Below are positions 34,281 through 43,366 of a stretch of 64,000 nucleotides of DNA, one piece after another. A model generated the notes under the pieces. That model saw nothing but the letters and a program-made list of their open reading frames with translations. It searched no databases and was not told the origin of the DNA. The DNA lies in contig NZ_JABWGO010000008.1 in assembly GCF_013363995.1 (NCBI RefSeq), positions 124,001 to 188,000 of the forward strand, written 5' to 3'. How positions within the stretch are numbered: the stretch's first letter is position 1; each line of letters starts with the position of its first letter. The DNA comes from Nonomuraea rhodomycinica (GTDB lineage Bacteria; Actinomycetota; Actinomycetes; Streptosporangiales; Streptosporangiaceae). A program made the position numbers and the translations under genes.

Positions 34281-34889
34281 TCAGCGTCCGTGGACGTTGA
34301 CGGCCACGCCGCTCAGGTGCGGCTCCTGGGCGATGTCCAGCAGAGTGCCGGCAGCGTCCGCCCGGGTCAGGGCGCGCGGCCTGGCCAGCAGCTCGCGGCG
34401 GATCACGACCGCCCCGGTGGCGGGCCGGTCGGTGAGCCGGGTCAGCCGGGCGACGGTCCAGTCGAGGTCGCTGGCGCTCACGGCCCGCTCCAGGTCGCGG
34501 GCGTCGGCGTACGGGGTGGCCAGCAGGCGGCGCAGCAGCCACATCAGCGGGTACGGCCGGCGGGCGACGATCGGATAGGGCGTGGTGACCACGAGCCTCC
34601 GCACTCCGGTCTCGGCCATGGCCCGGATGACGGTGCGGGTGGCCTCGGCCGCGCGGTGCGGGTCGTCGCGGTCACCGCCGTTGATGATGGAGATCACCGC
34701 GTCCGCGCCCGCGACGGCCGCACGCATCTTCTCCAGGTCGCGGCCGTCACCCTCCACGACGGCGTACGGCTCGGCCGGCAGGCCGGCGGCGTCGCGGGTG
34801 AAGGCGGTGACGCGATGGCCGCGCCGCAGGGCCTCGGCCAGGACGTGGCGTCCGGTGCGGCCCGTGGAGCCGACGAGAGTCAGGTTCAT
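34281..34889 (-). CDS. NAD(P)-dependent oxidoreductase, NAD(P)H-binding (atypical SDR) family
   Basis: 202 aa. N-terminal 'NLTLVGSTGRTGRHVLAEAL' (GxxGxxG variant), 'GDGRDLEKMRAAVAGADAVISIING', and a C-terminal 'VAVNVHGR' end. Such proteins resemble NmrA/biliverdin-reductase-like atypical SDRs without the YxxxK pair. Its ATG overlaps the NTF2-like gene stop as ATGA, so the two are coupled. It is the last gene of a three-gene set with DUF1772. Confidence 0.87.
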   Translation of the reverse strand: MNLTLVGSTGRTGRHVLAEALRRGHRVTAFTRDAAGLPAEPYAVVEGDGRDLEKMRAAVAGADAVISIINGGDRDDPHRAAEATRTVIRAMAETGVRRLVVTTPYPIVARRPYPLMWLLRRLLATPYADARDLERAVSASDLDWTVARLTRLTDRPATGAVVIRRELLARPRALTRADAAGTLLDIAQEPHLSGVAVNVHGR

Positions 34890-35248
34890 GGGGTCACGGT
34901 CCTGGTGAGGGAGTCGACGCGGCGCACCCGCCCGTCGGGGGCGAGCTGGGCGAACAGGTGGACCTCGATCCGCAGGGCCTTGTCCTTCCTGGTCCGGACG
35001 GTCATGGTGTAGCGGGCGGCGGCCCGGTCGCCGTCGATCAGCGTCTCGTGTACCTCGACGTCCAGCTCGCGGGCGTTCTTGCGGGCCGGGGCGGCGTGGT
35101 CGATCAGCCGCCGGCGGTCGAAGATGACGCCGTCGGCGCGGTACTCGAGGTCCGGCGTGTGGTAGCGGTCCACGATCGTGGCGGGGTCCTCCTGGCTGAA
35201 GGCCAGCTCGTACGGCAATCGCGTCAGGAAGGCGTGGAAGTCGGGCAT
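34886..35248 (-). CDS. Nuclear transport factor 2/SnoaL-like family protein
   Basis: 120 aa, the typical cone-shaped fold size. Features are 'LPYELAFSQEDPATIVDRYHTPDLEY' and the strand series 'ELDVEVHETLIDGDRAAARYTMTV'. SnoaL-like members are cyclases, isomerases or ligand binders. No signal peptide is present. It lies between a DUF1772 membrane protein (9 bases upstream) and a coupled NAD(P)-binding protein, a grouping common in actinobacterial accessory oxidation loci. Confidence 0.85.
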   Translation of the reverse strand: MPDFHAFLTRLPYELAFSQEDPATIVDRYHTPDLEYRADGVIFDRRRLIDHAAPARKNARELDVEVHETLIDGDRAAARYTMTVRTRKDKALRIEVHLFAQLAPDGRVRRVDSLTRTVTP

Positions 35249-35257
35249 CAGACCACC

Positions 35258-35731
35258 TCAGGCAGTGGCGGGACGGGGGACGACGGCGGCGGCGACGATC
35301 AGCACGAATGCGGCCAACGCCGTCAGGGTGCGCAGGGTGTGGAACAGTTCCCAGCGCTGGAAGACCTCGGCGTAGCCGGCCGGGACCGGGCCGGCGGCCC
35401 ACTTCCGGAAGGACGCGTGCAGCGGAACGTTGCCGAACAGAGTGATCAGCAAGGAGAGCACCGCCAGCGCGCCGGCACCGAGCGCCAGCCGGCGCGTCCA
35501 CGCGCGCCCGGCGACCGCCAGGCCGAAGGTGGTGACGACGGCCAGCGCCATCGCGCTCTGCATGACCGGCTCGTTGACCTTCATCATCGTGGTGTGGAAG
35601 GTCAGGCGCACCTCCAGCGGAACGGCGCCGAACGTCGGGATCACGTTGGCCGCGCCGTACCCGAACGCCCCCGCGAGCAGCCCGGTGGCGAGCAACGCCG
35701 CGCCGTGGATGTACCTGACTGGGGTCCTCAT
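35258..35731 (-). CDS. DUF1772 (anthrone oxygenase-like) membrane protein
   Basis: 157 aa from ATG 35731. Four hydrophobic spans, with 'HTTMMKVNEPVMQSAMALAV' and the 'GNVPLHASFRKW' loop plus 'WELFHTLRTLTALAAF', the conserved NVPxN-like and HxxR features of DUF1772. Some family members act as anthrone oxygenases. A longer frame to 35797 has no better support. It heads the small operon ending at 34281. Confidence 0.82.
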   Translation of the reverse strand: MRTPVRYIHGAALLATGLLAGAFGYGAANVIPTFGAVPLEVRLTFHTTMMKVNEPVMQSAMALAVVTTFGLAVAGRAWTRRLALGAGALAVLSLLITLFGNVPLHASFRKWAAGPVPAGYAEVFQRWELFHTLRTLTALAAFVLIVAAAVVPRPATA

Positions 35732-35966
35732 GACCGGTAATCGTCGGCCATCCGCCGCTCCGAGGCGTCCCCGTGGGAGGTCATTCGTCCCTACCACACC
35801 GGGATCAACGACCGGCCCGCGACTGCGACGCCGGGAGTACTCACGACTACGACATCACCGGGACGAGCTGGTCCCGGCGTACGGGAGCAGGCGCGGGAGC
35901 GCCATGAGGTTGGGTTTTTTGCGGCGGGATGATTGTCTGACCGTAGGAACTATGAGGAGGGCACCG

Positions 35967-37505
35967 GTGACCCGTCAGATCGTCTCCGTCGTGGGTGGCA
36001 AGGACGCCGCCAGCGCGAGCACGTACCAGTCGACCAACCCCGCGCGCACCCGTGAGGTGGTCGCGAGCGTCGGGATGGCGGACGCCGACACGTTCGCCGC
36101 CGCCTGCCGCACCGCCAAGGAGGCCCAGCGCGAGTGGGCCAAGGTGCCCGCGCCGGTGCGCGGCCGGGTGATCGCGTCCATCGGGCGGCTGGTCGAGGCG
36201 AACGCCGAGAGCCTGGCCCGGCTGGTCACCGAGGAGATCGGCAAGCCGTACGCGGAGGCGCTGGGCGAGGTGCGGGAGATCGTCGACACGTGCGACTTCT
36301 TCCTCGGCGAGGGGCGGCGGCTGTACGGGCAGACGGTGCCGTCGGAGATGCCGGACAAGAACCTGTTCACCTTCCGCAACCCGGTCGGCGTGGCGGCGGT
36401 GATCACGGCGGGGAACTTCCCGGTCGCCGTGCCGTCCTGGTACCTGGTGCCGGCGCTGCTGTGCGGCAACGCCGTGGTGTGGAAGCCGGCCGAGTACGCC
36501 GCCGCGTCCGGGCACGCCCTGTACCGGCTGTTCGCCGCGGCCGGGCTGCCGGACGGCGTGCTCAACGTGGTGTTCGCCGACGGCGCCGAGACGTTCCGGG
36601 GCCTTGAGCGGGCGCTGGAGGAGGGCACGGTGCACAAGGTCGGGTTCACCGGCTCCAGCGAGGTCGGGCGGAAGGTCGGCGAGCTGGCCGGACGGCACCT
36701 GCAGTCGGCGTGCCTGGAGCTGGGCGGCAAGAACCCCATGGTGATCATGCCGGACGCCGATCTGGAGCTGGCCGTCGAGGGGGCGCTGTTCTCCGGGTTC
36801 GGCACGGCCGGCCAGCGCTGCACGAGCCTCGGCACGGTGATCGTGCACGAGAGCGTCCACGACGAGTTCCTGCGGCGCTTCGCCGAGGCCGTGCGCGCGG
36901 CGCGGATCGGCGAGCCGGACCAGGACGTGCTGGCGGGCCCGCTGCTCGACCAGAAGTTCGCCGACCGGTACGAGGAGTACCTGACCTGGATCCAGCCCCA
37001 CCACCGGGTCGTCTCGGGCCCGACGGGGCGCGTCACCGAGGACAGCCCGCGCCAGGACTTCACCGGCGAGGGCGGGCTGTACTACCACCCGGTCGTGGTC
37101 GACGGGGTGCGGCCGGACGACCGGCTGTTCCTGGAGGAGACGTTCGGGCCGATCGTCGGCGTGACGACGTTCCGGACCCTGGACGAGGCGATCGAGCTGG
37201 CCAACCTGCCCGGGTACGGCCTGTCCAGCTCCATCTACACGACCGACGCCCGCAACGCCTTCCGCTTCCGTGAGGGCGTCTCGGCCGGCATGGTCAGCGT
37301 CAACAACTCCACGTCGGGGGCGGAGGCGCACCTGCCGTTCGGCGGCAACGGCAAGTCGGGCAACGGCAGCCGGCAGTCCGGCATGTGGGTGCTGGACCAG
37401 TTCACCCGCTGGCAGGCCATGAACTGGGACCACTCGGGCCGCCTGCAGAAGGCGCAGATGGACGTCGCCGACATCACGCCGGACCTCGACTTCCGTCTCC
37501 CGTAG
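35967..37505 (+). CDS. Aldehyde dehydrogenase family protein (aminoadipate-semialdehyde dehydrogenase-like)
   Basis: 512 aa. Active-site cysteine in 'FGTAGQRCTSLGTVIVHE', glutamate in 'LELGGKNPMVIM', cofactor motif 'VGFTGSSEVGRKVG', and the C-terminal 'LPFGGNGKSGNG'. The run GQRCTSLGTVIVHESVHDEF resembles ALDH7/piperidine-6-carboxylate dehydrogenases. AGGAGG at 35955-35960 is six bases before GTG 35967, which decides the start; an ATG 15 bases earlier lies across that site. The 235-base gap before it has a T6 run at 35912-35919 but nothing else firm. Confidence 0.9.
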   Translation: MTRQIVSVVGGKDAASASTYQSTNPARTREVVASVGMADADTFAAACRTAKEAQREWAKVPAPVRGRVIASIGRLVEANAESLARLVTEEIGKPYAEALGEVREIVDTCDFFLGEGRRLYGQTVPSEMPDKNLFTFRNPVGVAAVITAGNFPVAVPSWYLVPALLCGNAVVWKPAEYAAASGHALYRLFAAAGLPDGVLNVVFADGAETFRGLERALEEGTVHKVGFTGSSEVGRKVGELAGRHLQSACLELGGKNPMVIMPDADLELAVEGALFSGFGTAGQRCTSLGTVIVHESVHDEFLRRFAEAVRAARIGEPDQDVLAGPLLDQKFADRYEEYLTWIQPHHRVVSGPTGRVTEDSPRQDFTGEGGLYYHPVVVDGVRPDDRLFLEETFGPIVGVTTFRTLDEAIELANLPGYGLSSSIYTTDARNAFRFREGVSAGMVSVNNSTSGAEAHLPFGGNGKSGNGSRQSGMWVLDQFTRWQAMNWDHSGRLQKAQMDVADITPDLDFRLP

Positions 37506-37567
37506 CACGAACACGGCAATACGGCGCCTCAGGTGGACAATCCTGCCGCCGGAAGCCAAGAAAGCCA

Positions 37568-37599
37568 CTCCGCCGGCCGGCGTTCGCCTGCCGGCGGAG
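37568..37599. terminator. Stem-loop after the aldehyde dehydrogenase gene
   Basis: CTCCGCCGGC (37568-37577) pairs exactly with GCCGGCGGAG (37590-37599). It is 63 bases past the stop and probably terminates the plus-strand transcript. Confidence 0.55.
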
Positions 37600-37674
37600 C
37601 GGCGTCGTGCCAGGATGGGCGTACCCCGGTTACGGAACGGCTCCGAACGGCGACGGTGCGCAGCCGGGAAACAC

Positions 37675-37710
37675 GGGAACGCGGGCCCCATCGGGGGTGC
37701 CCGCGTTCCC
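37675..37710. terminator. 12-bp perfect stem-loop downstream of glnII
   Basis: GGGAACGCGGGC (37675-37686) and GCCCGCGTTCCC (37699-37710) pair perfectly around a 12-base loop. It lies 22 bases past the glnII stop in its direction of reading. Confidence 0.65.
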
Positions 37711-37728
37711 TCAGCCGTCAGCGGCTGA
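37711..37728. terminator. Small hairpin abutting the glnII stop
   Basis: TCAGCCG and CGGCTGA pair around TCAG, three bases after the end of glnII. With the two other hairpins it gives three stems in 160 bases. Confidence 0.4.
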
Positions 37729-37731
37729 CGC

Positions 37732-38751
37732 TCAGACGAGGCCGGCCTTCTCCAGCGCCGCGCAGCAGGTGTTCACCAGCAGGCGGGTGACCACGTACGG
37801 GTCGACGTTGGCGTTGGGGCGGCGGTCCTCGATGTAGCCCTTCTTGTCCACCTCGACCTGCCACGGGATGCGGACGGAGGCGCCGCGGTTGGACACGCCG
37901 TAGGTGTACTTGTTCCACGGGGCGGTCTCGTGGTGGCCGGTCAGGCGCAGCTCGATGTCGGCGCCGTACTGGGTCACGTGCTCCATCGGCTTGTCGCCCT
38001 CGCCGAGGGCCTCGCACGCGGCGATGATCGCGTCGTAGTTCTCGCGCATCGCCTTGGTGGAGAAGTTGGTGTGGGCGCCGGCGCCGTTCCAGTCGCCGCG
38101 GGCGGGCTTGGCGTCGAGGGTGGCCTCCACGCCGAACTCCTCGGCGGTCCGGTAGAGCAGGTAGCGGGCGACCCACAGGTGGTCGGAGACCTCGAGGGGG
38201 CCGGCCGGGCCGACCTGGAACTCCCACTGGCCGGGCATGACCTCGGCGTTGATGCCGGAGATCGCCAGGCCGGCGGCGAGGCAGCGGTCGAGGTGCAGCT
38301 CGACGATCTCGCGGCCGAACACGGCCTCGGCGCCGACGCCGCAGTAGTAGTGGCCCTGCGGCGCGGGGAAGCCGCCCTCGGGGAAGCCGAGCGGGCGGCT
38401 GCCCTTGAAGAAGGTGTACTCCTGCTCGATGCCGAACCAGGAGTCCTGGTCGGCGAACTGCTCGGCGATCGGGCGCAGCAGGGCGCGGGTGTTGCTCTTG
38501 TGCGCGGTGCCGTCGATCTCCTCGACCTCGCACAGCACGAGGATGTCGGCACCGCCGCGGATCGGGTCCGGGCAGGTGAACACCGGGCGCAGCACCCGGT
38601 CGGAGGAGTGGCCCTCGGCCTGGTTGGTGCTGGAGCCGTCGAATCCCCACACGGGCGGCTCGGCGCCGTCGGCAAGGATCTTGGTCTTCGAGCGCAGCAG
38701 AGCGGTGGGCTCGGTGCCGTCGATCCAGATGTACTCAGCCTTGTAGCTCAC
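37732..38751 (-). CDS. glnII: Glutamine synthetase, type II (GlnII)
   Basis: 339 aa, the eukaryote-like short form rather than the ~470-aa GlnA. It starts 'SYKAEYIWIDG' from GTG 38751, with AAAGGA six bases upstream; the longer frame to 38847 crosses that site. Conserved segments are 'WGFDGSSTNQAEGHSSD', 'WFGIEQEYTFF', 'GINAEVMPGQWEFQVGP' and 'NWRGAGAHTNFSTKAMRE'-like text with NGAGAHTNFST. It condenses ammonium and glutamate using ATP. Type II enzymes are not adenylylated. It is monocistronic. Confidence 0.95.
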   Translation of the reverse strand: MSYKAEYIWIDGTEPTALLRSKTKILADGAEPPVWGFDGSSTNQAEGHSSDRVLRPVFTCPDPIRGGADILVLCEVEEIDGTAHKSNTRALLRPIAEQFADQDSWFGIEQEYTFFKGSRPLGFPEGGFPAPQGHYYCGVGAEAVFGREIVELHLDRCLAAGLAISGINAEVMPGQWEFQVGPAGPLEVSDHLWVARYLLYRTAEEFGVEATLDAKPARGDWNGAGAHTNFSTKAMRENYDAIIAACEALGEGDKPMEHVTQYGADIELRLTGHHETAPWNKYTYGVSNRGASVRIPWQVEVDKKGYIEDRRPNANVDPYVVTRLLVNTCCAALEKAGLV

Positions 38752-38904
38752 GAACGGTCCTTTCGGGGTCTCTCTCAGCCACGCCGAGTCTTCCGGACGG
38801 CCGTTTCCCGGTTTTTGCCCGAATGTGAACGTCGTGTTAATCAGCACCGGTCCGTACGTTCCGCTGTGCGGATCGTGCGATCATGTCGGGCTGGAGGTTC
38901 CCCC

Positions 38905-39477
38905 ATGCACATCCACCATGAAGCCGCGACGACGGAGCTCGACGAGGCGGCCCGGCCGCACGCGCCCAGGACCGACCCGGCGGAGCTCACCCCCGAGGAG
39001 CGCCGGCTCGGGCAGCACCTGGCCGCCGTCCACGACGGCTACCGGCACGAGATGCGGCAGGTGGTGACGGCGGTCGAGCAGGTGGCGGCGGGCACGCTCG
39101 ACCCCGAGGCGCTGCGCTCGCAGATCAACCGGCTCACCATGCGGCAGAACCACTGGACGCTGGGCGCGTTCTGCGCCTCGTTCTGCCGGCTGGTGACGAT
39201 CCACCACACCATCGAGGACGAGAACCTGTTCCCCGCCATCGCGGAGCGCGACCCGGCGCTGGCGCCGGTGGTGGCCAAGCTCACCCAGGAGCACGAGGTC
39301 ATCGCGGGACTGCTGACGGCGCTCGACGAGGCGTGCGTGCGGCTGGTGGCCGGGTCCGCCGAGGTGGACGAGGTCAGGGCCCGGGCCGTGCGGCTGGCCG
39401 AGGTCCTGTCGTCGCACTTCGCGTACGAGGAGGAGGAGCTGGCCGGGCCGATCGGCCGGCTGCGGATCCAGATCTGA
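38905..39477 (+). CDS. Hemerythrin HHE domain-containing protein
   Basis: 190 aa. The four-helix HHE fold shows as 'HLAAVHDGYRHEMRQVV', 'FCRLVTIHHTIEDENLF', 'LTQEHEVIAGLL' and 'LSSHFAYEEEEL', supplying the His/Glu ligands of a diiron site. GGAGG at 38893-38897 is seven bases before the ATG. Such proteins sense or bind oxygen or NO. It is divergent from glnII and convergent with the FtsH-like gene. No partner is visible. Confidence 0.9.
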   Translation: MHIHHEAATTELDEAARPHAPRTDPAELTPEERRLGQHLAAVHDGYRHEMRQVVTAVEQVAAGTLDPEALRSQINRLTMRQNHWTLGAFCASFCRLVTIHHTIEDENLFPAIAERDPALAPVVAKLTQEHEVIAGLLTALDEACVRLVAGSAEVDEVRARAVRLAEVLSSHFAYEEEELAGPIGRLRIQI

Positions 39478-39509
39478 CCCGCCTCACCGGCCGACCGGCC
39501 CGCCGCCGC

Positions 39510-42500
39510 TCAGGCGACGCGGCCCTCCCCTCCGTGCCTGCCGTCGTAGCCGAGCAGCCGCATCGCGGTGTCCGGGTCCATGGCGGCGGCCAGGAGCTGC
39601 GCGCGGGCGTGCGCCTCGTCGCGTTCGCGCTCGGCCTTGACCTGGGCCGCGCGCATGCCGCGGACCGCGACGAGCGCCAGCCCGATGCCGACGATCACCG
39701 CGACCACGATGACGAACACGATCAGCAGCAGCCCCGGCGAGGCGACTCCCGCCCCCTGACCGGCGCCGGTGGACGGCGCCACTCCGGTCAGGGCCAGGCC
39801 GACGAGCAGCACGAGCGTCACCAGGGCGAGCAGGCTCATGACCGGCACCCAGCCCCGGCCGCGCGGGCCGCGCGCGTGGGAGGCCACGACCGCTTCGGTG
39901 GTGACGGCCTCGGCGGCGGGTCCGGCTTGCGGGAGCGGCGCGCCGTAACCGGGTGCGGCGCCGTGACCGGGCGCGGCGCCGTGACCGGGTACGGCGCCGT
40001 GACCGGGCGCGGCCGGGTGGCGGGACGGCGCGGGCGATGCCACGGGGCCGGTCCCGGGGACGACGGCCGTTCCGGTCTCCGGCGCCCACGGCACGAACTC
40101 CGGCCGCCCGTCACCCCCTGCCCCCGGTGACGCCACCACCGCGGACGTCCCGACGGCGGAGGGCTCGGCCGCGGGGGGCTCGGCCGTGGTGACCTGCACG
40201 ATCTCCCCGGTGACCACCTCACCGGCGGGCGGCGGCCCGGCGGCCTCCGGCAGGTCCCGGTCGATGCGGCTGTGCTCCTGGTGCGCCCGCGCCGCCTCCC
40301 GGTGATACGCCTCCAGCTCCTCGTACAGCTCGTCCGAGGCGTAGACGGCGCCGTCGATGATCGGCCCGGGCCGCCGCTGGATGACGGCCACCACGTCGTC
40401 GCCGTTGAGCGTCTTGTGCGTCTCCAGGGCGTGCGCCACGCACAGCACGTCGCGCCGGTGCTCCTCCAGCAGCCGCTCGGTCCGCTCCAGCAGCCGTACG
40501 AGGTTGAACTCGATCCGCTCCCCCAGCACGTCGGGCGTCAGCTCGGCCTGTCCCTGGAGGGGCGGCTTGCCGGCGATGCCGACGGGACCGCCGCCGCGCC
40601 GGGGCATCGCCTTGCCGCCCATGATCTCCAGCTCCTGGAGGGCGGGCAGCGAGGTGACGCCGGAGCCCATGCCCCAGTGCGACTCCATGAGCGCGGTCAG
40701 GTAGGTCGCCGAGTGCAGGTCGCCGGACACGCCGGAGGAGTTGTCCTCGCCGAAGAACATCCGCTCGCCCGCCAGGGACGCGAGGGAGACCATGATGTCG
40801 GCCTCGTACTCGGACTTCCAGCGGGTGAACTGGTCCTCCGGCTTGATGGAGGCCACCATGCCGAGGTAGTCGGCGCCCTTCTCGATGGTGGCGATGTCGA
40901 TCTCCAGGTGGAAGCGGGTGACGTAGGCGACGACGGCGTGGCACGCCTCGTGGACGGCGACCGCGTGCCGTTCCCGCTCGATGTACTCGACGTCCTCGGG
41001 CGGCCCGAGCTGCTTGAGCCGCTTGGCGCGCAGCACGTCGGACCAGGTGATGACCTCGCGCCCGTCGCGGATGGCGGTGATCAGCGACTCGTTGACCAGG
41101 TCCTTGATGGTGGCGCCGGTGGCGTACGGGGTGATGGTGGCGAGCTTGTCGATCTGCTCGGCGGTGAGCTCGTGCTCGACCTTGTCGAAGTAGCCCTGGT
41201 AGGTGCGCAGCCGTCCGGCCTTGGACGGGTAGCCGACCTTGTAGATGCGGTCGATGCGGCCGGGCCGCAGCAGCGCCTCGTCGAGCGCGTCGGGCCGGTT
41301 GGTGGCCATCATGACGAGGATGCGGTACTTGGGCGGCGGCTTGGGCCGCATGCCGAGCAGCCGCCGGACGAGGCGGTTGAAGAACCCGCGCGGCTTCTTG
41401 AGCCCCGACAGCTCGGTGAGCAGCGCCTGGAGGGTGCCGGGGTCGCCGCCGTTCATGCCGCCGCCCATGATGAAGCGGTCGCGGGCGCCGGGCTCCTCCG
41501 GCTCGCGGGCGCGCCGGAAGGCCAGCGCCGAGCGGGTCTCCTCCGACAGGTAGCCGAGGCCGTGGCAGCCGTGCGCGCCGGAGAACGCCGACCAGCCGCC
41601 GCCCTGGCCGGGCGGCCCCTGCACGGCGAGCCGGCCGCGCTTGCCGAGCGAGTCGGCCTCGTCGAAGAAGACGATCACGCCGCCGTAGCGCAGGGCGAGC
41701 TTGCGCAGCTTGCGGAAGAGCGTCTTGACCTTGAGGATGCCGATGCCCATGAACATGTTGGTGAACGCGCCGGGGTCCACGAACACGTACGGCTTGCCGG
41801 TCTCCCCCGCGACTGCCTCGGCCATGAGCGTCTTGCCGGTGCCGGGCGGCCCCCACAGCAGCAGGCCGCTGGGCACGTAGCCGCCGCGCTGCTCGATCTC
41901 GCCGGGCCGTTCGAGGAAGACGATGTTCTCGCGGACCCGCTCGACGACGTGGTCCTGGCCCCAGACGTCGGCGAAGCGGGTCTTGATGTCGTCGGGGAAG
42001 TACGTCTCGACGCCGCCGCGCGACAGGAACCAGAACATGCCGACGAACTGGATGATGACCACGAAGAACAGGAAGACGATCTGGAAGAGGAACGGCAGCG
42101 CCTGGAACAGCAGCGCGGGGGCCCGGAACAGCGCCAGGAACGGGCTGGTCTCCAGCACCGCGCCGAGCACCAGCGCCACCAGCGCGCCCCAGAAGACCAC
42201 CTTGACGGCCCGGGCGATCCGGTAGCGCGTCCAGTCGTCGAAGCGCCGCTGCGACCAGCGCTCGAGCCCGCCGAACACCCGGCGGCTCCAGAAGCCGTGG
42301 TAGCGGGAGGAGCGCTCGCTGACGAGGAAGTGGAGCTGGCGCAGGGCCTCCGCGCCGAGCAGCCAGAAGATCCACTGGTGCTCGTACGCGATGACCCGGA
42401 CAGCCTCGGCGAAGCCGACGATGCCCTCGTAGTCGGCCATGGTCTTCCAGGAGAGCACGAGGAAGGCCAGGACCAGCCCGAGCAGGAACTTGCTCCGGTC

Positions 42501-42593
42501 CCAGAACGGCATCCGCTTCCTGGTGACGGAGTCGGGGTCGGCCGGCCCGCTGCCGGGCGCGCGCAGCCCCTCGTGGTGGGTGGTGGTGGTCAA
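39510..42593 (-). CDS. Membrane-anchored FtsH-like AAA+ zinc metalloprotease with extra AAA insert and C-terminal membrane tail
   Basis: 1027 aa, far longer than FtsH (about 650-750). Two to four N-terminal spans (35-190) precede the AAA domain: Walker A GPPGTGKT (248-255), Walker B VIVFFDEAD, sensor-1 ATN432 and 'RPGRIDR'. An M41-type site HEACH (548-552) follows. Differences from FtsH: a Gly-rich insert of about 65 residues between Walker B and sensor 1 (318-385), a Pro/Ala-rich region with PGHGAA repeats (about 860-885), and two more spans near the C-terminus. It likely unfolds and degrades membrane or secreted clients. It is coupled to a lipoprotein gene 11 bases upstream. Confidence 0.88.
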   Translation of the reverse strand: MTTTTHHEGLRAPGSGPADPDSVTRKRMPFWDRSKFLLGLVLAFLVLSWKTMADYEGIVGFAEAVRVIAYEHQWIFWLLGAEALRQLHFLVSERSSRYHGFWSRRVFGGLERWSQRRFDDWTRYRIARAVKVVFWGALVALVLGAVLETSPFLALFRAPALLFQALPFLFQIVFLFFVVIIQFVGMFWFLSRGGVETYFPDDIKTRFADVWGQDHVVERVRENIVFLERPGEIEQRGGYVPSGLLLWGPPGTGKTLMAEAVAGETGKPYVFVDPGAFTNMFMGIGILKVKTLFRKLRKLALRYGGVIVFFDEADSLGKRGRLAVQGPPGQGGGWSAFSGAHGCHGLGYLSEETRSALAFRRAREPEEPGARDRFIMGGGMNGGDPGTLQALLTELSGLKKPRGFFNRLVRRLLGMRPKPPPKYRILVMMATNRPDALDEALLRPGRIDRIYKVGYPSKAGRLRTYQGYFDKVEHELTAEQIDKLATITPYATGATIKDLVNESLITAIRDGREVITWSDVLRAKRLKQLGPPEDVEYIERERHAVAVHEACHAVVAYVTRFHLEIDIATIEKGADYLGMVASIKPEDQFTRWKSEYEADIMVSLASLAGERMFFGEDNSSGVSGDLHSATYLTALMESHWGMGSGVTSLPALQELEIMGGKAMPRRGGGPVGIAGKPPLQGQAELTPDVLGERIEFNLVRLLERTERLLEEHRRDVLCVAHALETHKTLNGDDVVAVIQRRPGPIIDGAVYASDELYEELEAYHREAARAHQEHSRIDRDLPEAAGPPPAGEVVTGEIVQVTTAEPPAAEPSAVGTSAVVASPGAGGDGRPEFVPWAPETGTAVVPGTGPVASPAPSRHPAAPGHGAVPGHGAAPGHGAAPGYGAPLPQAGPAAEAVTTEAVVASHARGPRGRGWVPVMSLLALVTLVLLVGLALTGVAPSTGAGQGAGVASPGLLLIVFVIVVAVIVGIGLALVAVRGMRAAQVKAERERDEAHARAQLLAAAMDPDTAMRLLGYDGRHGGEGRVA
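39941..40012. repeat. 18-bp tandem repeat, four copies, in frame in the FtsH-like gene
   Basis: The unit CGCCGTGACCGGGCGCGG recurs four times with one to three changes. On the minus strand it encodes repeats of PGHGAA/V in the C-terminal linker. Confidence 0.85.
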
Positions 42594-42604
42594 CTGTGCC
42601 CCCT

Positions 42605-43285
42605 CTAACCGGGCAGCCGGAGCAGTCGGAACGAGTCGGCGATCTTGTCGAACTCCGCGGAGCGGGCCCGGAAGCAGATCGCCTGGCAGCCGATGAGCAT
42701 GACCGAGACGGTGTCGCCCCGCTCATCGAGGATGGCGGTGTGGTCGAAGGTCTGGATCTCCGTCCCGATCCGGTAGTTGAAGCGCACCCTGACGCCTCTG
42801 GCGCCCCGGTCCAGGGTGAGGACCTGGTCGCTGATCTCCTCGAAGCCGCTGAACAGCGGCTGCCTGCCGGAGGCGGCCGCCCGCGCCTGGTAAAGCTGGC
42901 GCACCCGCTCGGTCACCGGGAAGAGGAAGTCGCGCAACTGGTCGAGGGAGATGGTGTCGCGCTGCTCGTCGGTGAGCTGGTGGACGGTGGCGTAGAGGAA
43001 GGGGTCGGCGGAGCCGAGCAGGTGGGTGACGTCCGGCTGGGCCGACTGGTCGAAGGCGACCGACCAGACGCGCCGCGCGCGCTCGGCCTCGGCGAGGGAG
43101 CCGGGCTGGGTCCCGCTCAGGTACAGGTCGATGGGGTGTGCGTTGAGCTGGGCGAACGAGGAGGGCACCTTGAAGTAGGTGGTGCCGTCCCGGTCGCGCA
43201 CGTAGGTGTACTCGGGCTGTCCGCACGCGGACAGCAGCATGAGGGCCGCGGCCATGAGCGCGACCCTGGCCCGTGCCGTTCTCAC
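42605..43285 (-). CDS. Lipoprotein of unknown function, coupled to the FtsH-like protease
   Basis: 226 aa. Lipoprotein signal MRTARARVALMAAALMLLSAC gives the lipobox LSAC with the modified Cys at residue 21. The mature part has no motif I recognise; it has a 'TYFKVPSSFAQLNAHPIDLYL' start and a Cys pair in 'IGCQAICF'. GTG start, with GGAGG 9-13 bases upstream. It ends 11 bases before the FtsH-like gene, which suggests the two form one membrane-associated unit, perhaps substrate delivery or control; that is inference. Confidence 0.8.
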   Translation of the reverse strand: MRTARARVALMAAALMLLSACGQPEYTYVRDRDGTTYFKVPSSFAQLNAHPIDLYLSGTQPGSLAEAERARRVWSVAFDQSAQPDVTHLLGSADPFLYATVHQLTDEQRDTISLDQLRDFLFPVTERVRQLYQARAAASGRQPLFSGFEEISDQVLTLDRGARGVRVRFNYRIGTEIQTFDHTAILDERGDTVSVMLIGCQAICFRARSAEFDKIADSFRLLRLPG

Positions 43286-43366
43286 CGGGGGGTACCTCCG
43301 CTTTGCGGACCGACGCCGTTGTTGTGCCCGTTTTCAGGCTCGGTGAGCCGGATGTACGGTGAGAAA

